NCBI GenBank assembly: GCA_028279185.1
Contig: JANQSS010000051.1
Coordinates: 1 to 64,000 of the forward strand
DNA from: Saprospiraceae bacterium
GTDB lineage: Bacteria; Bacteroidota; Bacteroidia; Chitinophagales; Saprospiraceae
Direction: 5' to 3'
DNA: 64,000 nucleotides
Each line of letters opens with the position of its first letter. The first letter of the stretch is position 1. The translations under genes were made by a program, and so were the position numbers. Of the stretch, positions 18,281 to 26,793 are shown piece by piece. Under the pieces are notes generated by a model. That model ran no database searches. It was given only the letters and a program-made list of their open reading frames with translations, and was not told the origin of the DNA.

Positions 18281-18829
18281 TTGGAGTCAAAACTGGAATA
18301 TCAACATAGGGACCTCATAGAGGCCTGCAAGTTGGGTAAGCGCACTGCTCAATTTGAATTGTATAATCTGTACGTGGATGCCATGTATCAGACAAGCTAT
18401 CGCATGGTTGGAAATACAGCCGATGCAGAAGATGTTGTACAAGACGCGTTTGTGAAGGCCTTTACCAAATTGGAATCCTTTCAATATAAAAGTACATTCG
18501 GTGCTTGGCTCAAACGAATTGTTATAAATCAATCGGTCAATTTTTTGAAAGCAAAAAAACTACCTGTATGCACCAATGACGACATAACTGATGAAAACAC
18601 TTTTGATGTTGAGGCTTCGGTTGAGATTGATATTATTAAAATAAAGAAGGCAATAAAACTTTTGTCAGACGGCTACAGACGAATATTAAGTCTGTATTTA
18701 CTCGAAGGGTATGATCATAGTGAAATAAGCCAAATTGCCGGGATATCAGTTTCGACGTCGAAATCTCAATTTCATCGAGCCAAAAAAAAACTTGTGGATA
18801 TAATTAAAAAGGAAGAATGGAAAAGTTAG
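18281..18829 (+). CDS. ECF-type RNA polymerase sigma factor (TTG start)
   Basis: The 182-aa sigma-70 family protein has region 2 (residues about 20-90: FELYNLYVDAMYQTSYRMVGNTADAEDVVQDAFVKAF, with GAWLKRIVINQSVNFL) and region 4 (about 120-175: YRRILSLYLLEGYDHSEISQIAGISVSTSKSQFHRAKKKL). This is a group IV (ECF) factor that redirects RNA polymerase. The only plausible start is TTG at 18281: the first in-frame ATG (residue 33) would cut off the start of region 2. It overlaps the next gene by 13 nt, so the membrane partner is translationally coupled, as for sigma/anti-sigma pairs. Confidence 0.9.
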   Translation: MESKLEYQHRDLIEACKLGKRTAQFELYNLYVDAMYQTSYRMVGNTADAEDVVQDAFVKAFTKLESFQYKSTFGAWLKRIVINQSVNFLKAKKLPVCTNDDITDENTFDVEASVEIDIIKIKKAIKLLSDGYRRILSLYLLEGYDHSEISQIAGISVSTSKSQFHRAKKKLVDIIKKEEWKS

Positions 18830-19356
18830 AAAAGATAATTCGAGATAATATACATGAATTTGATGACCAGCCTGTTAATCGACAAAGGATATGGTCACAG
18901 ATCGAAAGTAATTTACCACAACGTAAAAAGCATCGGACCGTCGAAATCCGACGAAGATATTTAAATATCGCTGCATCATTTGTAGTCCTTAGCCTGGCCC
19001 TTGGATTTATCTACCTAAATGTAAAATCAAACAGTATGCAATCTATACTCGCGAATCAAAATGAGTTGCACGATATCAATTCATACTATAATCAATTGAT
19101 CGATTATAAAATTGAGAAAATAAAACTGAGTTCGGCATTATCTGAAAACGACAGAATTGAGTTTATGAACTATTTTCAGGAATTAGAAGAAGAGAGTAAA
19201 ATACTGGAAAAAGACTTGATGAATAATATCGATAATGCTGAAGTATTATCTGCCATTGTTGAAAATTATCGCAAACGCCTACAGGTATTGGAAAATGTAT
19301 TGCGTAGAATTAATCAACCTAAAAAGAGTGAAGATGAAAAGAGCATATCTATTTAA
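18817..19356 (+). CDS. Putative anti-sigma factor, single-pass membrane protein
   Basis: The 179-aa protein has a basic cytoplasmic N-terminus (residues 1-48), one membrane segment (about 49-69, IAASFVVLSLALGFIYL) and a charged, coiled-coil-prone extracytoplasmic part (about 85-165) rich in Glu/Leu/Lys. No zinc-binding HxxxCxxC anti-sigma motif is present. The call rests on its overlap with the sigma gene (13 nt), its topology, and the overlap with the DUF4097 gene that follows (23 nt). It would sequester the sigma factor at the membrane until an envelope signal appears (inference). Confidence 0.6.
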   Translation: MEKLEKIIRDNIHEFDDQPVNRQRIWSQIESNLPQRKKHRTVEIRRRYLNIAASFVVLSLALGFIYLNVKSNSMQSILANQNELHDINSYYNQLIDYKIEKIKLSSALSENDRIEFMNYFQELEEESKILEKDLMNNIDNAEVLSAIVENYRKRLQVLENVLRRINQPKKSEDEKSISI

Positions 19357-20401
19357 TATATGCGCAGCCATTTGGCTATGCACCGCACACATAGATGCAC
19401 AAAATGCGCATGAAAAGGTGGTCACACGGTCTTTTCCTATGACGGATGCTGGTCAATTGATCATTGAAAATAAATACGGCGATGTGCGGATCGCAGGTTG
19501 GGACAAAAATGAAGTTGAGGTTAAAGCAACCGTGGTTGTGAAGGGCGATGACGAAGAGCTATTCGATCGGATTCAACCTACTTTTGATTCGGCTGAAGAG
19601 TTTTTAAAAGTTGTCACGGAGATTGAACCAGTATCTGACGGATATTGGAGACGCCTATGGCGAAACCTAAATCCTGTAGAATTTGACAAGTCGGCAGTTG
19701 ATGTCCATTATGAAATATTTATTCCGGCAAGCGCCCAAATTAAATCAGAGAATAAATACGGCGACATCGTTTTAGAAGATTGTTTGGGCAAATTCAGAGG
19801 CATGGTAGAACATGGTGATATACGCATAAGTGGAGATGTGCAGTATGCCGATATCAATATAAATTTTGGCCTTTTTCGAACGTACAATTTAAAAAATGGT
19901 GAAGTGGCTGTGCGCAACGGTGATGTTGACATCACGTCTGCCGATCGACTCACACTAAGCTGTGTTGGAACAGATATTGAAATCGATTCAGTCGATGAAT
20001 TAAGGATTCAATCTAGTAAGGATGATATTATTTTCGGAAGCGTTGGTCACGCCTCAGGTGAGATCCGATATTCTAAAGTGAAATTACGTGAATTGAGATC
20101 CTCGATGGACTTGAAGTTTTATCAAGCAGACATGGAGGTTCAAAGTGTGACGCCAAATCTAAACGATATTTCAATCGATCAGGCATCATCAGATATTGTT
20201 TTAGACGTTAACAATATTAGTTTACGAATTAAAGCGAGCCTGGAAGCGGGCTTGTTACGACTGCCAAAAACGGTTGAAGACCTGGAAGTACATACGATAA
20301 ATGAAAAAAAGGAACTGCGTGAAGTTCAAGCCCTATATGGTCGAGCACCGCATATTCCGCTAAATATAGTTGGTAAAAAAGGCTATATCGTTATTAGATA
20401 A
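19334..20401 (+). CDS. Exported DUF4097-type beta-strand repeat protein
   Basis: The 355-aa protein starts with a signal peptide (MKRAYLFNICAAIWLC, ending HIDAQ). Repeated 'ENKYGDV/IxI' strands follow (residues about 42-50 and 138-146), then turns such as GDIRISG and NGDVDIT, typical of DUF4097 parallel beta-helix/adhesin-like proteins. The start is set at the ATG at 19334 because it opens the signal peptide; it lies inside the 3' end of the anti-sigma gene. Bacteroidota often place DUF4097 proteins in ECF sigma/anti-sigma cassettes, where they may be the envelope-located output or sensor. The function is unknown. Confidence 0.8.
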   Translation: MKRAYLFNICAAIWLCTAHIDAQNAHEKVVTRSFPMTDAGQLIIENKYGDVRIAGWDKNEVEVKATVVVKGDDEELFDRIQPTFDSAEEFLKVVTEIEPVSDGYWRRLWRNLNPVEFDKSAVDVHYEIFIPASAQIKSENKYGDIVLEDCLGKFRGMVEHGDIRISGDVQYADININFGLFRTYNLKNGEVAVRNGDVDITSADRLTLSCVGTDIEIDSVDELRIQSSKDDIIFGSVGHASGEIRYSKVKLRELRSSMDLKFYQADMEVQSVTPNLNDISIDQASSDIVLDVNNISLRIKASLEAGLLRLPKTVEDLEVHTINEKKELREVQALYGRAPHIPLNIVGKKGYIVIR

Positions 20402-20440
20402 AAACGAAAAAATTCTTGTTAAATTTATAAAAAGTTTAAA

Positions 20441-21082
20441 ATGAAAAAGTTCTTTACATTTTTATTGATCGCCTTGGGATGCTCCCTCCATGGGCAGGAT
20501 AGTACAGAGTACATTGATATAGGACCCAATTATGATAATGAGCCAATTGAGACCTTTCAATCAGGCAATTATCACAACGGAGGATTTTTTGGCCTTGATT
20601 TTCGTTACGGACAAATTGAAGGTGAGAATGCAGCATTTGGTGGAGGAAAGGCGGCCTATATTATGAATCGATCACTGGAAATCGGAGTTGCCGGAATGCT
20701 CTTTTATTCGGAACAGGAGAATATTTTATTTGAGGATAGTAATTTAGGTATTGGTGGCGGATATGGTGGATTGTATGTGGCACCTGTAATTAAACCCTTA
20801 AAAAAAGTTCATTTGTCCATTCCAATAGTATTAGGAGCTGGAGCTGTCGGATATGATGAAGATATCAGAGGCCAGCAAGGACGCTTGATTCATGTCGATG
20901 ACTGGGATGAAATATTTATGGTTCAAGGTGGCCTTAATTTGGTATTTAATGTGACAAGTTTTTTCCAAGCTGAGATCGGACTTCATTACCTACATACCAC
21001 TGACATTGAATTGGATATGGTTCGAAACCTGGACATTACAGGCTTAACAGGCGGGTTTGGTTTGCGATTTGGGAGGTTTTAG
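20441..21082 (+). CDS. Outer-membrane beta-barrel-like protein
   Basis: The 213-aa protein has a signal peptide (residues 1-18, cleavage after LHG). Its alternating amphipathic strands are rich in Gly and aromatics (GGFFGLDFRYGQIEG, AAYIMNRSLEIGVAGMLFY, GLTGGFGLRFGRF). The terminal strand ending in Phe is typical of small outer-membrane barrels. No specific family is recognised. It lies 39 nt after the DUF4097 gene and may be co-transcribed with the sigma cassette; an A/T-rich leader with TAAATTTA (a near-match -7) offers an alternative promoter. Confidence 0.65.
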   Translation: MKKFFTFLLIALGCSLHGQDSTEYIDIGPNYDNEPIETFQSGNYHNGGFFGLDFRYGQIEGENAAFGGGKAAYIMNRSLEIGVAGMLFYSEQENILFEDSNLGIGGGYGGLYVAPVIKPLKKVHLSIPIVLGAGAVGYDEDIRGQQGRLIHVDDWDEIFMVQGGLNLVFNVTSFFQAEIGLHYLHTTDIELDMVRNLDITGLTGGFGLRFGRF

Positions 21083-21295
21083 TTCCATTGAAGCCGGCGT
21101 ATGAAACCGGTACAAGACTTTAAACAGTCTTGACGGAATTACCCACTACATATGATCGTGTAAGTATAATGAGTCGATGAGATGTGGTAGGTCTAAGTGA
21201 TGCACGCTGGGCCTATCGTTGAAATTGAAGCGGATCTTATCCAAACAGGTATGCGCCAATGTGAATTCCCTGTTCTTCCCTACTTTGTGGTGCAA

Positions 21296-22630
21296 ATGAA
21301 TCTATTGTCGCGCCTCTTTCAACGCGCAGCTCCTGAAGGTAAGCCGCTTGTGTCCAGTCTTGGAAGGTTTTCTGATGCCAATAAAGCGGCAGACCAATAC
21401 CGTCATTTTGATCACGCACACCAGGCTTTTGAACTAGGCAACTACAGAGAAGCGATAATCTCATTCCTACATTATTTAAAGAATTCAGAGGGGGACAATG
21501 TCATTTTTAGTGATATTAAACGCCATGTAAATTTTAGCTTAATTCAAGGGTCAAGGCAAATTTCGGGGCTGATAAAGGATGATCGAATTATCGCGCGATC
21601 TCTTTTAGTACAGGGTAAATCCTTTTCAACAAGTCTGCTTAGAAAATTGTTGGAAAAAAATTATGAATTAAATTATTGCCGGTATGCCCTTGACAACGAA
21701 GGGCAATTGCACGTCGTATTTGAAAGTTTTGTGCAGGATGCTAATCCCTATAAATTGTATTTTGGTTTAAAAGAATTGGCAATACAAGCTGATAAGATGG
21801 ATGACCTTATACTAATGGAATTTCCAAATTTGACAGCGAAAGATGTAGGTCATATACGCCCTGTGGATAAAAACCTGATCGATGTAAAGTCTTCATATTT
21901 TTATTCAACTTTAAGGTTTTTGGAAAACAGACTTGAGTCCGGAGATTTAAGAAAAGTTAAGGATCCTACAGTGCTCATATGCGCTATTTTAGGTACGTTT
22001 TATAAGCTGGACTATATACTTACACCACATGGTCAGGCTACAGAATTAATTGAGCAATCGCACAAGGAATATTTTGCAGACAATACACAACCAGTGGAAG
22101 TAAAGGTTGCCAATTTGAGACATAAACTGCGCGAATTGAGTTCCGTCAGCGCAGATGAATTAAGGCAAGAGTGGTATGAGGTAATTTATACATTTGGCAT
22201 TAACTCTCCGGTTGACTTATTTCAAGTGCAAAATTTTATTCGATCGGAATGGAATAAAATTGATTGGTACATTGAGAATAATCAATTCGATGCGGCTCAA
22301 GCTGCTATAGAATTTGTAATTGGATACTCATTTTTTAATTATTCTATTGACCAATTATTGAAATCAATACTGACGTTATACTATCGTGTTTCAGATTTTC
22401 AATTTTTTGCCAAAACATTTCCTGGTCATGGTTTAGTAAATAGCAGTGGTGGAATCAACAAAAAAAAGGTTTTAGCCAGTTGTAAAACGATCATAGACGA
22501 GCACGAGGATCAATATCATAATATCAATATACCTATTGATATCCTTAATTTCAGTAGTGTTTATCATTTCGGACATTCACTGTTAAAGTTGGTTTTGTCG
22601 AGTTCATTTGTGGAGGTTGAAGGGAAATAA
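21296..22630 (+). CDS. Unrecognised cytoplasmic protein coupled to a trypsin-like protease
   Basis: This 444-aa protein has no signal peptide or membrane segment. An in-frame ATG at 21197 would add 33 residues; I prefer 21296 (MNLLSRLFQ). Residues about 35-60 look like a TPR-type helical pair (AHQAFELGNYREAIISFLHYL). Residues about 95-175 (IIARSLLVQGK, LHVVFESFVQDANPYKLYFGLKELAIQADKMDDLIL) resemble the YbjN/type III chaperone-like fold, an inference from strand order only. The rest is helical and unrecognised. Its stop is 2 nt from the start of the protease gene, so the two proteins are probably made together and act together. Confidence 0.72.
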   Translation: MNLLSRLFQRAAPEGKPLVSSLGRFSDANKAADQYRHFDHAHQAFELGNYREAIISFLHYLKNSEGDNVIFSDIKRHVNFSLIQGSRQISGLIKDDRIIARSLLVQGKSFSTSLLRKLLEKNYELNYCRYALDNEGQLHVVFESFVQDANPYKLYFGLKELAIQADKMDDLILMEFPNLTAKDVGHIRPVDKNLIDVKSSYFYSTLRFLENRLESGDLRKVKDPTVLICAILGTFYKLDYILTPHGQATELIEQSHKEYFADNTQPVEVKVANLRHKLRELSSVSADELRQEWYEVIYTFGINSPVDLFQVQNFIRSEWNKIDWYIENNQFDAAQAAIEFVIGYSFFNYSIDQLLKSILTLYYRVSDFQFFAKTFPGHGLVNSSGGINKKKVLASCKTIIDEHEDQYHNINIPIDILNFSSVYHFGHSLLKLVLSSSFVEVEGK

Positions 22631-22632
22631 TA

Positions 22633-23715
22633 ATGGATAAAGTACCGCAAATAGAACTGATAAAAAAATGTCTGGTGGAAATCGCAACACCCTACAATAC
22701 CGGAACCGGTTTTTATGTCAAATCATATGATGTCATCGTGACAAATGAGCATGTGATACGTGATAATCGAGAAGTTGTGATCAAGGGTAAAAGCTTCGAA
22801 AAGCAAATAGCCCAGGTGGTATTTATAGATGAAAGGGCCGATATCGCTCTTGTCCGACCGCCAGACGTACATAATATGCCTGAAATTGTATTGCGCACAG
22901 AAAATGCCGCTGTGCAGGGTGAGACGATATTTGCATTAGGACACCCGTATGGTTTGAAATTGGCGACAACACATGGTGTGATTTCCAGTATAGAGCAAAA
23001 AGAGCGGGGTATCACACTTATTCAGCACGATGCCGCATTGAATCCGGGAAATTCCGGCGGTCCTTTAGTGGATCGAGATGGGCACGTTATCGGGCTGAAT
23101 TCGTTTGTGCTCGTAAAGGGAGAAAATATGGGGTTTGCGCTTCCGATTGCTGAAGTGCATCATGCCATGCAGGCGGCCAAGCCAGAAGGTGCTGTAACCA
23201 TGGCGCGTTGTCGTAGTTGTCGCAATGTCGTGTATGACAATCAACTAGAGCGTCGGTATTGCAAGCATTGTGGGGCAGAAATCCTTTTTCCCAATGATGT
23301 TCCTGAATATGCCGCAGTTGGCGTCACCAAAATGGTCGAAGACATCATCACAGAGTTGGGTTATGACGTGAGACTGACACGTGAAGGAAAAAATCATTGG
23401 AATATACAGAGAGGCAGCGCATTGGTACGTCTGTCGTATCATCAGGATGCAGGATTAATAGATGGAGATGCCTATCTGTGCCGTTTACCTGATCAAAACG
23501 TTAATGAAATATACACCTATATGATGCAGGAGAATTTCATGACGGGTGATCTTACATTCAGCGTCAAAGGTCCTTTTGTTCTTTTGTCATTGATGATTTT
23601 TGATCGGCACTTGGACGAGGAAACAGGAAAGAAGATGTTAGAAGGTCTATTCGCCCAAGCCGATCATTATGATGACATACTTATTGATAGGTTCGGTGCC
23701 AGTTGGATTGAATAG
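22633..23715 (+). CDS. Trypsin-like serine protease with zinc ribbon and C-terminal YbjN-like domain, no signal peptide
   Basis: The 360-aa protein is a HtrA/trypsin-like (S1C-type) protease: H40 (TNEHVI), D70 (ERADIAL) and S141 (NPGNSGGP) form the triad. After the protease (residues about 10-185) comes a CxxC...CxxC zinc ribbon (C193, C196, C210, C213) instead of a PDZ domain. Residues about 228-360 then look like a YbjN-type sensor fold. There is no hydrophobic N-terminal segment, so the enzyme appears cytoplasmic, unlike DegP/HtrA. It follows the unknown gene by 2 nt. The zinc ribbon and terminal domain may recruit substrates. Family membership is clear; role unknown. Confidence 0.88.
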   Translation: MDKVPQIELIKKCLVEIATPYNTGTGFYVKSYDVIVTNEHVIRDNREVVIKGKSFEKQIAQVVFIDERADIALVRPPDVHNMPEIVLRTENAAVQGETIFALGHPYGLKLATTHGVISSIEQKERGITLIQHDAALNPGNSGGPLVDRDGHVIGLNSFVLVKGENMGFALPIAEVHHAMQAAKPEGAVTMARCRSCRNVVYDNQLERRYCKHCGAEILFPNDVPEYAAVGVTKMVEDIITELGYDVRLTREGKNHWNIQRGSALVRLSYHQDAGLIDGDAYLCRLPDQNVNEIYTYMMQENFMTGDLTFSVKGPFVLLSLMIFDRHLDEETGKKMLEGLFAQADHYDDILIDRFGASWIE

Positions 23716-23814
23716 AACTACTTAATCTTCGAGGCTTTAACACAATTATTTGTTGATTGGCATCGGAATGTTGTTATTTTAGCGTTTTATACGCAGTAAT
23801 AGAAAAATTAAATT

Positions 23815-24897
23815 ATGCGGAATCTTTACCTAATCGCTTTTACATTTCTTCTCACGTGCGGCGGGCTATTTGCTCAGGACATCCATTTTTCACAATTTTA
23901 CCAAGCGCCATTACACCTGAATCCGGCGATGACCGGAGTTATGGAATGTACGCAACGATTTACGGCCAATTATCGAAATCAATGGGCTTCTGTCATTAAG
24001 AATGAGTTTCAGACGTATAGCGCATCGTATGATACCAAGATTCCGACAGCACAATACGACTACTTTGGACTTGGTATTTCACTATGGGGAGATCAAGCCG
24101 GATCTGGCCGTTTCTCAACTTATCAAGCACGACTATCGGGTTCTTACAGTAAATACATGGGAGGTAACCGCACGCAATCGAATTATCTCGTTGTTGGTGC
24201 CGATGCCGCATTATCATCGAGGTCGATAAATTTTGCCAAACTGCTTTGGGGTACACAACATGCAGGTGATGGTACTCCGGATCCTACTTTGCCTCCACTG
24301 GAGTCACTCGATGAAGATCAGTTTTTGTATGCAGACATGAGTGTCGGTTTACTTTGGTTTTCTAGATTAGATGACAACTTAAATTTCTATGTGGGAGGAG
24401 CAGCTTCTCATATCAACCGACCCAGACAATCCTTTTTTAATAGTGCCGATGTAAAGCTGTACACGAAATACACCATTCACGGCGGAGGTGAACTTGGATT
24501 GAATAATAATATTTCAATCTTACCTGGATTCGTGACTTTCTTCCAGGGGCCATCGTTTCAATTGAATGCGGGTACATCAACACGCTTTTATTTGAATGGT
24601 AGTAGTTACAGTTCTGAATCCTTCCAGATTGGTGCTTGGGCGCGTATGGTTAACAATTACGAGTGGGGACTGAATCAGGTTACACCCCCAGATGGGACTG
24701 AAAGTACTTCATTTGGTGTAGACGCTGTGATTCTTTCGGCCCGTTTTGATTATGGTAATTATGGTATCGGCTTTAGTTACGATATCAATGTGTCGGACTT
24801 GCGGACAGCTAGTAATTCCAAGGGCTCCTTTGAGTTCTCTTTGGTTTACAATGTTTGTGGAAATGAAAGCCGACGCGTATACTGTCCTAAATTCTGA
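23815..24897 (+). CDS. PorP/SprF family type IX secretion membrane protein
   Basis: The 360-aa protein has a signal peptide (residues 1-20, ending GLFAQ). The PorP/SprF opening DIHFSQFYQAPLHLNPAMTG and NYRNQW follow, then repeated outer-membrane strands such as FSTYQARLSGSY, FDYGNYGIGFSYDIN and GSFEFSLVY. These barrels help T9SS deliver or anchor type B-CTD adhesins at the surface. They are usually encoded just downstream of a giant CTD-bearing gene; here the neighbours are the protease pair and atpZ, so it is an orphan copy. The type B protein at 53.3 kb could be a client (inference). Confidence 0.9.
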   Translation: MRNLYLIAFTFLLTCGGLFAQDIHFSQFYQAPLHLNPAMTGVMECTQRFTANYRNQWASVIKNEFQTYSASYDTKIPTAQYDYFGLGISLWGDQAGSGRFSTYQARLSGSYSKYMGGNRTQSNYLVVGADAALSSRSINFAKLLWGTQHAGDGTPDPTLPPLESLDEDQFLYADMSVGLLWFSRLDDNLNFYVGGAASHINRPRQSFFNSADVKLYTKYTIHGGGELGLNNNISILPGFVTFFQGPSFQLNAGTSTRFYLNGSSYSSESFQIGAWARMVNNYEWGLNQVTPPDGTESTSFGVDAVILSARFDYGNYGIGFSYDINVSDLRTASNSKGSFEFSLVYNVCGNESRRVYCPKF

Positions 24898-24958
24898 TAG
24901 TCAATCGACGGACAAGTAGAAATCTTCCTTTGCATTGGGTATAACCCGGTCATCTGAG

Positions 24959-24966
24959 TAATTTTG
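24959..24966 (+). promoter_or_regulatory. Promoter -7 element (TAATTTTG) for atpZ
   Basis: A perfect TAnnTTTG ends 5 nt before the ATG at 24972, giving a predicted leaderless or near-leaderless transcript for the atpZ/membrane protein/biotin carrier genes. Confidence 0.58.
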
Positions 24967-24971
24967 ATGTC

Positions 24972-25184
24972 ATGACTTCGAAACCAAAGTCGAAGGGATA
25001 CATGCACTATTCGGGTATGGCATTTGAATTGATTGCCATATTGGTTATTGCAGTTGTGGTGGGCAAGAAGTTAGACGCATGGTTATCTTTGCCAAAACCG
25101 TATGCTACATTGTTCCTGCTGATTTTATTTCTAGTAGGATACTTTTTACGCATCTATTATTCCCTTAAGAATGAGTCTAGGTAA
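24972..25184 (+). CDS. AtpZ/AtpI family small membrane protein
   Basis: The 70-aa protein has two membrane helices (residues about 17-36 and 43-63) separated by the family's short LDAWLSLPKPYATL loop, matching AtpZ/AtpI. These are accessory subunits encoded at the head of F1Fo-ATP synthase operons that help assemble the c-ring or carry Mg2+. In Bacteroidota they normally precede atpB. Here the following genes are another membrane protein and a biotin carrier, so the gene has been separated from the ATP synthase operon. It overlaps the next gene by 14 nt. Confidence 0.82.
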   Translation: MTSKPKSKGYMHYSGMAFELIAILVIAVVVGKKLDAWLSLPKPYATLFLLILFLVGYFLRIYYSLKNESR

Positions 25185-25572
25185 GATTATTCTTTGGCAC
25201 GTCATGTCTTTGCTGCTTTTTGTGGCACTAATGTTTGTTGCCCAAATGATTTGGCCTGAAGTACGCATGCATGATAGTTTTAGTTGTCAAGCGGCGAGTC
25301 TGTTTTTGATTCTCTCTTTCTTAATTACGTGGATGTCAAACAGGCTTATCAATCACAAGAATCCATACTATTTCAGCTATGTTACATTATTATCGGTTCT
25401 TGTTAAACTAGGACTGGGCATCGCGCTTGTTGCTATTTACACAAAGACACGTGAGGTTGAAGGAAAACTTTACATTATACCTTTCATCCTTTCTTATCTT
25501 ATTTTCACAATATGTGAAGTAGCATTGCTACAAATCATTATTCAATCAGCTAAAAAAACGTGGAGCAAATAA
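25171..25572 (+). CDS. Four-helix membrane protein of ATP synthase operon type
   Basis: The 133-aa protein has four hydrophobic segments (residues about 8-28, 40-58, 68-88 and 98-122) and few charged residues. It overlaps atpZ by 14 nt and the biotin carrier by 13 nt, so all three are translationally coupled. Its position after AtpZ matches the small AtpI-like membrane protein often found between AtpZ and subunit a in Bacteroidota. The sequence itself carries no diagnostic motif, so the functional link is from context only. Confidence 0.65.
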   Translation: MSLGKIILWHVMSLLLFVALMFVAQMIWPEVRMHDSFSCQAASLFLILSFLITWMSNRLINHKNPYYFSYVTLLSVLVKLGLGIALVAIYTKTREVEGKLYIIPFILSYLIFTICEVALLQIIIQSAKKTWSK

Positions 25573-26039
25573 TAAAAGCCATCATTAACAAAAGGCATGA
25601 GGTGGAAGTGTCTCATGCATCACAGATCGACATTAAAAAATTGAGTGACAAGCAGTATCATGTCGTTCATAATGGCGACTCAATCTTAGTCGAAGTATTG
25701 CGCTATAGTCCGCGATCAAAGAAAATATCTTTGTCCATCGACGACGTCGTCTACGACATCGATTTTAAGGATGCTGTTGATGTGATGGTGGAGCGGATGG
25801 GGCTGGACGATATTAGCGGCAATGAAGCCGCTGATTGTATTGCTCCGATGCCTGGTTTAGTGCTGGATATATTAGTTCAACCGGATGAGGCTGTTGAAGC
25901 CGGTCAGCCGATAGTGATCTTAGAAGCGATGAAAATGGAAAATGTGATAAAAGCTTCGATTGCCTGTACAATTGATGAAATTCGCGTCGCAGCTCATGAG
26001 ACGGTAGAAAAAGGGCAAATTCTAGTTACTTACAAGTAG
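25560..26039 (+). CDS. Biotin carboxyl carrier domain protein (GTG start)
   Basis: The 159-aa protein ends in a biotinyl domain (residues about 85-158) with the biotin-attachment motif EAMKMEN. The flanks APMPGLVLDILVQPDEAV and VEKGQILVTY form the usual hammerhead. The N-terminal half is a small beta-domain of the kind seen in BCCP subunits of propionyl- or methylmalonyl-CoA carboxylases. No ATG is available in frame, so it begins at GTG 25560, inside the preceding gene. No carboxyltransferase or biotin carboxylase is adjacent; the accC part at the far right edge is 37 kb away and not necessarily its partner. Confidence 0.85.
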   Translation: MEQIIKAIINKRHEVEVSHASQIDIKKLSDKQYHVVHNGDSILVEVLRYSPRSKKISLSIDDVVYDIDFKDAVDVMVERMGLDDISGNEAADCIAPMPGLVLDILVQPDEAVEAGQPIVILEAMKMENVIKASIACTIDEIRVAAHETVEKGQILVTYK

Positions 26040-26216
26040 AAAGAGAAGCAATAAAGGATTCCGGCACTTGAGATGAGGTCGCTGTCAATTAAATGTCATG
26101 GTCATAACCAGTTTGGAAGGAGTATGTCAAGGCGGCTATGGCTGCGACCGTATTACAAGTTAAGTTCGTATAACCCTGGAATTCCTTGGGCATGCATGGG
26201 GTGGCACGTTTTTACC

Positions 26217-26224
26217 TACTTTTG
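26217..26224 (+). promoter_or_regulatory. Promoter -7 element (TACTTTTG) for the HAD-like gene
   Basis: A perfect TAnnTTTG lies 30 nt upstream of the ATG at 26255. This gene therefore keeps a leader of about 24 nt, T-rich then A-rich, with no Shine-Dalgarno. Confidence 0.5.
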
Positions 26225-26254
26225 CGTTTCTTTTTTGACTAAAAATAGCTGAAC

Positions 26255-26680
26255 ATGTCCGATATGAAACTGCATGAGTTATTTGACGAGGATGGCAATA
26301 TGCTGAGCCCCTCCTTGCCGGAAAATGTAAAAAACTATCTCATAGACATAGATGGAACCATTTGTGACGATATCCCAAATGAAGAACCAGAACGGATGGC
26401 CACTTGTAAGCCTTATCCTGACGCATTGGAAATTTGCAACAAATGGTATGATGAAGGACACATCATTACCTATTTTTCATCAAGAACGGATGAGCATCGT
26501 GAGGTGACACTTGCATGGTTGGATAAACATGGATTTAAGTATCACGGCTTGCTGTTGAATAAGCCCAGAGGCGGACACTATCATTGGATAGATAACCATA
26601 TTGTAAAAGCGACAAGGTTCAAAGGAAAATTTACGGATCTCGTTAAACGAGAAGCGATAGTTGAGGTATTTGAAAAGTAA
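26255..26680 (+). CDS. HAD-like phosphatase family protein
   Basis: The protein of 141 aa carries the HAD motif I, LIDIDGTICDD (nucleophile Asp, acid/base Asp, residues about 30-40). It also has a motif II-like FSSRTDEHR and a conserved tail LLLNKPRGGHYHWIDNH where the metal-binding Asp of motif IV would sit. It lacks a cap domain and is short, like LNS2/Smp2-type HAD proteins. Related Bacteroidota proteins are sometimes labelled phosphoheptose isomerase, which the sequence does not support. The substrate is unknown. It stands alone between the biotin carrier and the oxidoreductase. Confidence 0.78.
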   Translation: MSDMKLHELFDEDGNMLSPSLPENVKNYLIDIDGTICDDIPNEEPERMATCKPYPDALEICNKWYDEGHIITYFSSRTDEHREVTLAWLDKHGFKYHGLLLNKPRGGHYHWIDNHIVKATRFKGKFTDLVKREAIVEVFEK

Positions 26681-26793
26681 CCTCTTTTCCGTTTATCTAT
26701 TGCCCATTTCTTTATGCTAGAACAGGTTCGCCTGACAGACATGGCGTTAAATGCAAAGTGCGCAGCAATTTGAAGAATCCGGTAAATTCCAGG

